Positions 11,714-21,177 of a stretch of 64,000 bases of DNA are shown here, one piece after another. The position numbers and the translations under genes are program-made. Numbering within the stretch: the stretch's first letter is position 1; each line of letters begins with the position of its first letter. Origin of the DNA: Miscanthus floridulus (Eukaryota; Streptophyta; Magnoliopsida; Poales; Poaceae); contig NC_089595.1 of assembly GCF_019320115.1 (NCBI RefSeq), forward strand, positions 110,314,461-110,378,460, read 5' to 3'. Under the pieces are notes generated by a model. It searched no databases and was not told where the DNA came from. It was given only the letters and a program-made list of their open reading frames with translations.

Positions 11714-12884
11714 CGGCTTGTGCGATGAGCCAAAACTTACGTCCTCAGCAACGACGAGTTGTACAGGCGAAGCCCATCCGGCGTCCTCCAATGGTGCATC
11801 ACCACTGAGGCAGGCCAAGCCCTACTTTGGGACTTGCACGTGGGAGCCTGCGGGCATCATGCAGCGCCTCGGGCGCTCGTCGGAAACGCCTTCCACCAAG
11901 GGTTCTACTGGCCAACGGTGGTTGCCGACGCCACCAAGCTGGTACGCTCCTACGAAGGATGTCAGTACTATGCGTGACAGACACACCTCCCAGCCCAGGC
12001 CCTCCAAACCATCCCCGTCACATGGCCATTCGCCATCTGGGGGCTGGACATGGTTGGGCCTCTGCAGAAGGCCCCCGGGGGCTATACCCATTTGCTGGTA
12101 GCTATTGACAAGTTCTCCAAGTGGATCGAGGCTCGTCCGATCACTCGAATCAAATCCGAGCAAGCGGTTCTGTTCTTCACTGATATCATCCACATGTTTA
12201 GAGTTCCAAACACCATCATCACCGATAATGGGACACAGTTCACTGGCCACAAGTTCCTAATGTTCTGCGACGACCACCACATCCGTGTGGTCTGGTCGGC
12301 CATAGGACACCCTAGGACAAACGACCAAGTAGAACGTGCCAACAGCATGATCCTACAAGGCCTCAAGCCAAGAATATACAACCGGTTGAAGAAATTTAGC
12401 AAGAAATGGCTTGTCGAACTCCCGTCGGTCATCTGGAGCCTAAGGAACGCTTCGAGCTGAGCCACGGGGTTCACACCATTCTTCCTGGTCTATGGAGCCG
12501 AGGCCATCCTCCCCACTGACTTGGAGTACGGTTCCCCAAGGCTACAGGCCTACAACGAGCAAAGCAAACCGCACTGCCCGTGAGGACGCCCTCGACCAAC
12601 TGGAGGAAGCCCGAGATGTTGCGCTGCTACATTCGGCCAAGTACCAGCAAGCCCTACGGCGCTATCAAGCTCGGCGCATTCGAAGCTGAGACCTGAAGGT
12701 GGGCGACCTGGTGCTAAGACTGAGGCAGAGCAACAAGGGTCGCTACAAGCTGACCCCACCGTGGGAAGGGCCGTACATCGTCGCCTAAGTGCTAAAGCCC
12801 GGGACCTACAAGCTGGCCAACGAGAAGGACGAAGTCTTCACCAACGCTTGGAACATAGAACAACTACGTCGTTTCTACCCTTAA
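11714..12884 (+). pseudogene. Element A integrase, degenerate
   Basis: The HHCC zinc-binding region lies near 11800-11975 (HVGACGHHAAPRALVGNAF…CQYYA), followed by a stop near 11976. The catalytic core starts near 12020 with WGLDMVGPLQKAPGGY; D of GLDMVGP, D of IITDNGTQF and E of VERANSMI are present as the DDE triad. A stop at about 12460 and a frameshift near 12560 follow. The C-terminal part reads LRRFYP before TAA at about 12882. It would integrate cDNA in the nucleus. Length is normal for Tat integrases. Confidence 0.85.
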
Positions 12885-13450
12885 ATTTCCAAGCATTGTA
12901 TACATTGTTTCTCGAAATACATTAAAGAAGCGTTCTTTAGTTCTAATTTTTTGAGGAAACCCCCCCATCAACGGGGGATCGACGTTACGATAACGCTATA
13001 AGGGAGACTCGGCTCTGCCTTTGCAGAACCAAGCCTCCCTCGGGGGCTAGAAGGGGGGAACCCCCTAAGTCCCAGACACCATTTTTAATCATTTTTTGAA
13101 TAAATTTCTACGCCAAACTCTCTGGCATGTTCTGACAAATCGATTGTAAAAACCCCAAGGACCGAAAGTCTGTCTCAGGGCCAAAAGGCTGGCCGAGCCA
13201 TGAGAATGGCCTATGCCTCCGGGCTACGGCAACTCCCTCACCACCTTTTTTACCCGAGGGGCAGCTTAGGCTCCGAGGAAGTTTTCTGCAAATGATATGT
13301 TCAGAGGCGAAAGAGAGGGCAGAGGCTTGGAAATACAATAAAATGATTAAAAAGCGTATACACATAAATACTTTATAAAGGCCTCGACGGCCACAAATGT
13401 CATAGTACGCTAATAATCCTAATCTGTTTACATGGCCCCTTTGGCCCAGG
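12885..13450 (+). other. Element A spacer between integrase and extra ORF
   Basis: Non-coding. It contains a C/G-rich tract at 12960-13060 (an AACCCCCCCATC-like start, then GGCTCGG…) and AT-rich stretches. I see no gene. Confidence 0.5.
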
Positions 13451-13884
13451 TCAAGGCTTAGGGTCTCCTGCGTCGGCGGTTGGCATGGGAGGAACCACCT
13501 CCTCTTCGAATAGACTGGCTAGCGCCGTGCCAGGGGCTTCAGCCGCCTCCATCAGCTTCATGACCTCCTCATCGGCCTCCTCGTCATCCTCAACCAAGAT
13601 GTAGCCGTCGCTGACGGACTCGAGGTCCACGCCGGAGTAGTGCGAGGCGACGACGGCCAGGGTCCGCCGGTAGGCCGAGACCACGCTCATGGAAGGACAC
13701 GAAGCTCATGATGTAACCATCGCGCGGCCTCGGCTCTGGCTCGGCCCCTAGAGCGATCCACTCCGGCCTATTGGGGTCGGTGACCAGGCGGAGGAGGCCG
13801 TCATCAACAAGCAACTGCAGCATCTCCATGGATACGTCGGACGAACCCTAAGGATCCGCCTGAAGGACTACAGTGCCGCCGGCC
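13451..13884 (-). pseudogene. Element A antisense extra ORF, internally collapsed
   Basis: On the strand opposite to pol, a start near 13884 gives MAGGTVVLQADP, a stop, then MEMLQLLVDDGLLRLVTDP and IALGAEPEPRPRDGYIMSFV. This resembles the start of the extra ORF of element F (QLRELVSDGLIQSKVIAEW…PGEIVLFVSF). After a frame change the sequence jumps to TLAVVASHYSGVDLESVSDG…EEADEEVMKLMEAA, which resembles the C-terminal end of the extra ORF in element B (ALAVVRSHYPSVDIQSISGG…). So both ends remain and the middle (about 2.5 kb in B) is gone. The family matches the domain known as 'putative gypsy type transposon' (Transposase_28); its function is unknown. Confidence 0.65.
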
Positions 13885-14730
13885 ATTGTGCGGTGGAGAA
13901 TGTGGCTACGGCGGTAAGGATCGCTCTCTCTCTCTCTCTCGCCCTTCTCTCTTCTTCTCCCCGGTGCCCTCTGTTCTTAGCAACGGCTCGAAGGCAAAAA
14001 AGGCAAATGCAGGCAAGGTAAGGAGGAGAGGGGTGAGGCTCATCATGTATTTTTGCAGGAAGGGGATGAAACGGACGGGCGACAAAATCGGAGAAGTTTC
14101 CCTCAAATCTGGCACAATTAATCCAGATCTGATTTAACCGCCCACATGCCCACCTTTCCCTCATTAATCGCACACATAGTTATGTCCCATCCGCTGACAC
14201 CACGTCGCATCTGACCGCAGCAACGGCAGGCACCATGCCGTCTCCCCAAGAAATTGCCTCAAAAGGCGCACCCGCCGTTGTCAGCCAATGGGAGGGGAAT
14301 ATCTCCGCACCCGATTCCTTTCAGGCTAAGGAACTGGGCGCCGAGCCTATTACGGTCCAGGGGTTCGAAGGCTGGGCCCCTGAAGGTCTCGACAGCTGCC
14401 CCAGGACAACAGAGTCAGGGATGACTATGGGTGAGCCCGTACATGGCCGAGGCCCGAGCAAGCGATTGCTCGGAATGCCCTAAGTCATGTCCGAGACCGG
14501 TAGGGAAGTCTCCGAATGGGATCCCACCGTAGGGAGGCATCGAGCCCCCAGGGCCAATCGAACGGCCCTAGGACCCACTAGAGAATCCCTCTGGTACTTT
14601 TGGTGTGCGTCTTTAGACCGCTAGCCGACCCCTATCAAATGGGGCACAGGCCTCCACTCGGACTTACCCGATAACAGCTCACCGGAAATGTCACCGCTCG
14701 CACCCACCGAGGGTAGCCTGGCATATTCCA
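13885..14730 (+). other. Element A 3' spacer without recognisable gene
   Basis: It begins with the 5' leader side of the antisense extra ORF, including a CT-rich tract at 13926-13945. I see no conserved frame in the remainder. Confidence 0.45.
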
Positions 14731-15354
14731 CCCCTCCTTCTGAGCGAAAAGGATGCGCAAGGGTCGCACAAAAAGCCAGGGGAACTCCTGATCACCCTCT
14801 CGCTCCATGTAGAGGCTCGGAGGCTCTTCCTGCAACCTTGCCGAGACCTAGTGACCCAGGCTCGCACCCAAGGGATCGGCAAACAACCCCTCCTTCTGAG
14901 CGAAAAGGATGCGTGAGGGTCGCACAAACAGCCAGGGGAACTCCTGATCGCCCTCTTGCTCCATGCAGAGGCTCGGGGGCTCTTCCTACAACCTTGCCGA
15001 GACCCAGCGACCCAGGCTCGCACCCGAGGGATCGGCAAACAACCCCTACTTCTGAGCGAAAAGGATACGCGAGAGTCACACAAAAAGCCAGGGGAACTCC
15101 TGATCGCCCTCTCGCTCCGTGCAGAGGCTAGGGGGCTCTTCCTACAACCTTGCCGAGACCCAGCGACCCAGGCTCACACCCGAGGGATCAGCAAACAACC
15201 CCTCCTTCCGAGCGAAAAGGACGTGTGAGGGTCGCACAAAAAGCCAGGGGAACTCCTGACCGCCCTCTTGCTCTGCGTAGAGGCTTGGGGGCTCTTCCTG
15301 CAACTAAGCCAAGACCCAGCGACCCGAACTCGCACTCAGGGGCTCGGCAAACGT
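14731..15354 (+). repeat. 156-bp tandem array in element A 3' spacer (4 copies)
   Basis: The units start CCCCTCCTTC (or a close variant) at 14731, 14887, 15043 and 15199, an even period of 156 bp. Each carries GAGGCTCGGGGGCTC or a one-base variant, whose complement GAGCCCCCGAGCCTC is the core found in the 3' spacers of elements B, D, F and G. 156 is divisible by 3, so long repetitive open frames on both strands (14688-15131 and others) are by-products. Confidence 0.9.
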
Positions 15355-15546
15355 AATAAACTCCTCACTCAACAGGAAAAAAGCCCCTGGAGGAGTAAAT
15401 CCACTCCTCCAGGGCCTCGGGGGCTACACCCAGCGGGTGCGCTCGCGCGCACCCACCGGAACCTCGAATACAAAACACAATCCCAACGGGAGCTGCTGCA
15501 AGTCAAGTCTCGACAAACCCTCAGGGAGAGTGCTCGCACTCCCCCC

Positions 15547-15562
15547 GAGGCTCGGAGGCTAC
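15547..15562 (+). other. Element A polypurine tract region
   Basis: GAGGCTCGGAGGCTAC abuts the 3' LTR start (TGTCGG at 15563). It is the expected plus-strand primer site and a near copy of the motif reiterated in the 156-bp array. Confidence 0.6.
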
Positions 15563-17011
15563 TGTCGGATACCATAAAAAGGGGTACCCTGAGCAAGAAC
15601 CAAAAAATTGCTTAGCCCTTGTAAATATCAAGGCCAAGAGACAACCACGAGGCCTTGGCCGATTCTCCGATTCGCCCAAGGCCCCCACACCGCACAGCCT
15701 CCGACGAAGTGCTGACCCAAGGCCACCTCGCCGAGGCCCCCTCACCCGTGGCCCCCTCGCCCGAGGCCCACCCCGCAAGGCCTCAGACGAGGTACCGATT
15801 CTCCGACTCGCTCGAGGCCGGCTCGGCAACAACCCCATCACCTCCGCCTTGACCGACTTCTCTGACAAAGCGTCACGTCTAATTAACATGTCCAACCACT
15901 CCCGCAACGTTAGCCGCACGTCGGCACAGTACAGCGGAGTGGCCAACGGGACGGGAGTCACATCGATGCCATGCAGTCAGGGACAGGACTGGGCAGGGGT
16001 TACCGGCCACTGTGCTCAGCACTGTGCCCACGACTGACGCCCGTACTGCACTGTGCTACCTAACTCCTCCGAGGACAGCGTGACGTGGAGAGTCAGGTCC
16101 AGGTCCCTGTAGCCTCGGAATCAGCATAAAAGACCAACTGCTCCCTCCGAGCCACGGCAATCCACTTTAGGGTCTCGGCGGCCTCGGGATTCGCGCCCGC
16201 CGAGCCCCCACGATGGCCCGGCCTCGGCACCAACTGAGCCTCAGCTCTTTACGATGTCTACATACAGCGATAGGCACGTCGTCCACAGTACGTACCATAC
16301 CCTGAGTCGTGCTGCACCCACGTCACGCACAGGGCCAAGCTCCCGTGTCCTCGGAGTCAGCACACCCGCGCCATCGCATCAGCCCGGCCTCGGCACTCCA
16401 CGCTAGTCAAACCTACAGCAACCAGCACGCCTCACGCGGGAGAAGACGTGCCTGCCACCATAGGAGCTCCCATGTTGCACAGGACCAGGCGTGACCAGCA
16501 CGTCGCTCCAGTACACCAAGGACAAGACCACTCCATCGACCATGCCGCCATAGTGACAAGCTACAGGGCTCGGCATGCCGCCTCCGCTCACGAAACGCCG
16601 CGCAGCAAATCCATGTACCATCCCCGTGCCTACCTTCGACTATAAAAGGGAGTGACTGGCGCTGCTTCTAGGGATAGAGAGAGGACAGATCGAAACCACG
16701 CTGGCACTCACGCGCAAACGCACTCACTCAACCCACACACGCTCCCCCGCTGCCTGAGAGCAACGTCTCAAGCAGCCCACGCCGTTCCACGCAGAGACCT
16801 GGGACTAGCTCCCTCTCTCGTCCTGCTTGTAACCCCCTACTACAAGCACTTCGGTGCAAGAAATACAAGATCGATCTCTCAGACTGGACGTAGGGCATCT
16901 GCTGCCTGAACCAGTATAAACCTTGTGTCTCTTTGCATCACCATCCGGGATTAGGGGCACGTAGTTCAAATTCACTAGTTGGTTGAGGACCCCCGGTCTA
17001 AAACACCGACA
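15563..17011 (+). repeat. Element A 3' LTR (1449 bp)
   Basis: It begins TGTCGGATACC and ends ACACCGACA, followed by the target duplication CATAC. It matches the 5' LTR with a few percent substitutions by eye, mostly C/T and G/A, and an extra GC-rich insertion near 15740-15765. It carries the same TATAAAAG box at 16641-16648. Confidence 0.95.
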
Positions 17012-17029
17012 CATACTATGCTCAAGTTA

Positions 17030-17330
17030 TTACCTTGCGGCTGGAAAGCATGAAGCAATCATGGCAAGCAAAGACAACTGCATTTGTTTTGCTTTAATCA
17101 GGAGTGCCTCCCCAAGGTTTTTTTTTTGCTTTTCACAGACTCCAAGAATGCAGAAATTTTCCATGGAATTATTGCCATCAACCGTAGCAAAAGATGAATC
17201 ACTGCTTTCTGAAGGTATATTACCAGATGCTTTCCTTCGAAGTGACATCATATTTTCCAGAACAGTCAGTTTGTGAGTCCTCAATCTTGAATCCCTGATC
17301 TCTTTGGCTGTCCAGTGAACAAAACACCGA
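17030..17330 (-). pseudogene. Spatacsin (SPG11) exon fragment, upstream part
   Basis: The minus-strand frame reads TAKEIRDSRLRTHKLTVLEN, later SGNIPSESSDSSFATVDGNN and ALLIKAKQMQLSLLAMIASC. From memory this resembles a region of plant spatacsin preceding the fragment at 4395-4740, and it lies upstream of it in minus-strand order, so the two are collinear. An AG acceptor lies near 17320 and a GT donor near 17032 (CCGCAAG/GTAATA). In the family I recall further residues after MIASCFP before the exon end, so an internal loss there is possible. Element A inserted 15 bp beyond the donor, in intron sequence. Confidence 0.68.
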
Positions 17331-17474
17331 CAGCAATAAATTAGTACATGGTATTCGCAACAAGTTATCATCAGAAACCCTAAAATACAAAGATTAAGAA
17401 AATTACCACTTCATGCAAACACTCATGCATAGGTCATGTTATCACTCAATCTATCAAGTGTGCAATTTCATCCA

Positions 17475-18362
17475 GGAGATCAATAAGCATCTGTTTGAGG
17501 TCACCTGCTCGTGAACCCAGCTCAACCTTGACACATGAGTACATACATACATAAATAAAATCAAAATAAAGTTTGAGAAGTGGCTGCTGAAATTGATTCC
17601 AGAACGTAGTTTTTATACCAATGCTTGTTTACTTAGACAAAGCTGCTCCAGCACATCAGCTGTCAATCGATTTGGTAGAACTCTTCTAGCAATGTAGCCA
17701 CCTGAGATGCAAGTGGAAAGCAATATTTGTCATCGAAGTTTTAAGTGCTTGCGTAATATATGATTCAACACAAATGCAAAGACCTATGCGGCTCATAAAC
17801 TTCATTTCACAATGAAATGAAAGCAAAAAACTACTAATTGCAGTAGTGAAGTACTAAGTCCACCATACCTAGAGCGGCACATTGAAAATGAAGAATCAAC
17901 TTGGTAGGGATCTTCCTACTTGTATCTCAAAGGAGCAGAGTCAAAAGCTGACGACAAATTAGTGGATTAACTTTCTGAAAGTGCTGTAATGACATTTGGG
18001 CTGTGAATTTGCAGTTGGGCTTCTGGAAGGCATATAAGAGATGGAAATAACTGGAAGCATTGTTGTTTGAATTCCACTGTGTGCGCTATAATGAAAGTTG
18101 ACTAAATTGAAATCCCAAGGAAATACGGGATGGGAGTAACAACTTAAAGGTCTGAAGCCAATAATCGAGAAGCATGTAAGTGACATTGCTTAAATGGAGT
18201 ATGCAGTAAAACACACACCATCGTGTACAGTTTTCTACAAGAAGAGCAAGAGTTATATGTAATATAAAAAGTTTAAGGACGCAGAGACTCACATGAGGCT
18301 CAATTTCCATTAGTCTCTGCTCCAATCTTTGTATTCTAGAAATAAGTGTAGCTTCAACAACC
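17475..18362 (-). pseudogene. MRS2/CorA-type magnesium transporter gene fragment, three exons
   Basis: Exons in minus order: 18362-18294 reads VVEATLISRIQRLEQRLMEI and EPHV; 17702-17619 reads VLPNRLTADVLEQLCLSKQA after an LLE start; 17526-17475 reads VELGSRAGDLKQMLIDLLD. These are consecutive pieces of the cytosolic/matrix region of plant MRS2 (MGT) Mg2+ channels, closest from memory to the plastid MRS2-11/MGT10 group. AG/GT splice borders are present. In the middle exon an extra two bases in GAAGAGTT (about 17680) shift the frame. The GMN-containing membrane domain is missing. It is a non-functional captured fragment. Confidence 0.78.
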
Positions 18363-18748
18363 TGAACACATGGAAGTCATGCAATCGGCGGGGAAGGCCT
18401 CGACGATGGCTGATTTCTCCTAATTTTTGGTGACTCCTCCATGACTGCAAAGATGATAAGAGAAACCTCATAATGCCCAAAGTTCATATAGATAAGCTGC
18501 TCCACTATGTATATAGCCAGAATAAGCCAACAAAAATCTCCAACCTTCTATGATTTTTTTTTTATTTTTCTAAAATTAAAAGTACTCAATGTACTCAGTA
18601 GCTAGAATAGAAAAGCTGTAGAAATAATGTTGCTTCATACCTTATCTTGATCATACATTCTGATATCTTTGATGATAAACATTAGACCAAATCATGAAAG
18701 AATGGTCGTCTGAAGCCAATATTATCTCGTGCAGTCTGATGAGCATCA

Positions 18749-19125
<377 letters not shown>

Positions 19126-19337
19126 TTTCTCCCGAACAAAGAACAAAGGTCACTAACAAATCAAATTCCACTACAGCTCGACAATTTGGCACAGCTAATG
19201 CCGTTGCTACCTCTATGCGATGAAATAGGTATCTCTTACCACCACAGTATAGCCTAAAATAATTCGCTGATCCAAACTTTTCGAGATGTAAAAAAACACG
19301 CCTTTAAGGTAAACCAAGACGGATGGGCAAACCCTAA

Positions 19338-19504
19338 CCTCCAAATCGATCCCATGGATAGGAAGCGGGGTTCCTGGTGACCGACCGCGCGAAACCGGAG
19401 GCCGCTGAGGACAGGAACCGGGGCAGGGGTCGCCACCACGGCTGCGCCACCTGAGGCCTCCCATGAATCCGGAACGCGAGCGCGAGAAGCCTTCTCCTCG
19501 CCAT
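19338..19504 (-). pseudogene. GC-rich first-exon-like fragment with transit-peptide character
   Basis: On the minus strand an ATG at 19504 opens MARRRLLALAFRIHGRPQVA, then WWRPLPRFLSSAASGFARSV and a run to a GGAG/GTTAGG donor-like site near 19338. The Arg/Ser/Ala-rich composition without acidic residues looks like a mitochondrial or plastid targeting peptide. A GC-rich 5' leader lies upstream to about 19830. I do not recognise the parent gene; it may be exon 1 of one of the captured genes, such as MRS2 (inference). There is nothing recognisable at 19126-19337. Confidence 0.4.
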
Positions 19505-19862
19505 GGCAGCCCGAGCCGATGGCCCTGAGCACGCGGCCGGTGACGGCCTCAGCTTGCCGTGGCCCTGCGCCTGCGGCTGGGGCGTGCCCTCGGCTGGCAC
19601 CCCCGCACGGCTGCCCCGCTTCCCGGCTCCGTATGCGAGTGAGAGAGAGGGAAGGAATCGGAGGAGTCGCCGTCATGGCTGGAAGACAGGGCGAGGAAGC
19701 AGCAAATTGTGTTTCAATTTTTTTTCGAAAAACACACACTCCCTCACGGGATTGAACCGCCGCCGCTGGGCGTGGGCGTGGGTGCCGGGGGCGATGGAGG
19801 ACAGACACACTAAACATGAGCCGTCGGATTTGGATGAGTAATGAGAGAGAATGACTAAGAGA

Positions 19863-20335
19863 TAATCTGGTGCATCCGTTTCGATGGTGTTATATTTTCT
19901 AGGTGCATTCATGAGTGTGGATATAGCATAGGTCATGACTGTGGAGCATGCATTTGCTGTGTGGCTGTAGATTTATTCTAACTGATGTATTATAAGGGTA
20001 GATTGTGCAAAACTGATGTCCCTTCAGTAGTGTTGCACCTGACAGACATTGTAGAGAATGCACTCTGCTTTCACAGGCTTCCGTGAACACTCGACAGCCA
20101 TGTGCAGTCTGAACTCCAAAACTAATCCGTGCCTTGGACCGTTCCTTGCGGTCGGTGCTGCTCGCCGTCCAAGTTTATTAGCAGAGAAAAAAATGAGTTG
20201 CTTCAATCCCATCCCCATTATGTCTACTGAAGGTTCAGACTTTAGAGCATTTTGCGGGGTTACTCGTTAGCAAGAAAGCAAGAAAATTGAGGTTAACATT
20301 ATTTACACCAACTCTTTTGATTACAGAAATCACAT
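19863..20335. other. Intergenic; contains left copy of a diverged direct repeat
   Basis: No gene is seen. Within about 20180-20330, blocks such as GAGTTGCTTCAATC, AGCAAGAAAATTGAGG and ATTTACACCAACTCTTTT recur in the same order at about 28660-28825. Confidence 0.5.

Positions 20336-20374
<39 letters not shown>
20336..20374. repeat. Simple repeat (CT)n(TA)n
   Basis: A run of CT dinucleotides passes directly into a run of TA dinucleotides, about 38 bp in all. Confidence 0.95.
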
Positions 20375-20386
20375 GAGTATATTTAG

Positions 20387-20604
20387 TAGCCAGCTACAAA
20401 ATAAGTTATTCTATAGCCACCTCCATTTACGATAATTTTATATACTAATTTACGATAGTTAGATTACTATAACACATGGGGATATTTACCATAACGTTAT
20501 AGTAAACCACTTAGCAAGGTGTTACTATAATCTCGTAAATTAATATAGTAATTATCGTAACTCAAAGTGGCTACAGAATAAGTTATTTTGTAGTCAGCTA
20601 CAGG
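20387..20604. mobile_element. MITE, about 218 bp, with 35-bp terminal inverted repeats
   Basis: The left end starts GTAGCCAGCTACAAAATAAG and continues TTATTCTATAGCCAC. The complement of the right end starts GTAGCTGACTACAAAATAAC and continues TTATTCTGTAGCCAC, matching 30 of 35 positions. The interior is AT-rich and itself partly palindromic (TTTACGATA … TATCGTAA). There is no coding capacity. I cannot fix a target duplication because the left flank is TA-repeat, so the superfamily is left open. Confidence 0.75.
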
Positions 20605-21177
20605 CTAGTAGTTCTATATATATACACCCTCGGGAAGAAAATACTGATAGCCTCCTTTCAGTCATATGACAACAGAACATCTACTACATCTCTGCTTTCA
20701 GAACTTCCGGCAAGGCCAATCAGGAAAACCGTATTCAGCATTCAGCAACATGAGCACTTGGGCAACGAGGACAAGGTTTACAAGTGAAACAAAACCCTGT
20801 GCAGAATCAGAGATCCTGTCACAAGAAACATCAGTTTTTTTTTTTGAAACTAGAAACATCAGGTTTTTGAGGCTACAGAGTGAAAAGAACTACACTTTTG
20901 GCACTTTTGGCATTGGCTTCTCGCCCTTGGGCCGTGGTCAACAATAAGCCTTGTAATTTGTAGCAGGTCTCCTAGGAGAAACAGGGAAGTGCTTTCAACA
21001 CTTGCTCAAACAGCTTGTAACAGTATGATACTCCTATAGGTTTTGAAGACGGTCACTGCAGCCATGGTGTCAGCTTGAATGCCTGCAAATAGACATAAAA
21101 ATGTATGTAAACCATCAAGATAACATGGTCAACGGTAGAAGTATACCTTTCAAGGCAAGATGTGGAGAAACCTGTAA
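20605..21177 (-). other. Downstream flank of the NLR gene
   Basis: No conserved frame. It probably includes the 3' UTR of the NLR gene directly before 21178 (minus strand). GGGAAGAAAA near 20632 resembles 28898 (GGGAAGGAAA), extending the direct repeat described above. Confidence 0.45.

Larger units (their letters stand above)
4957..17016 (+). mobile_element. Element A: Tat-lineage Ty3/Gypsy LTR retrotransposon with target duplication
   Basis: Two long LTRs (4962-6395 and 15563-17011) flank gag-PR-RT-RNase H-INT in Gypsy order on the plus strand. The 5-bp target duplication CATAC is perfect at 4957-4961 and 17012-17016. Size without the duplications is 12,050 bp. The Tat lineage is inferred from tandem RNase H domains, the long post-integrase spacer and the remnant of an antisense extra ORF. 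Coding regions contain many stops, so the copy cannot move by itself. The insertion separates two spatacsin fragments and is therefore younger than the captured-gene cluster. Confidence 0.95.

Noticed and set aside
14688..15131. Long frames on both strands in the 156-bp array
   Set aside because: Repetitive by-product of a period divisible by 3; no domain.
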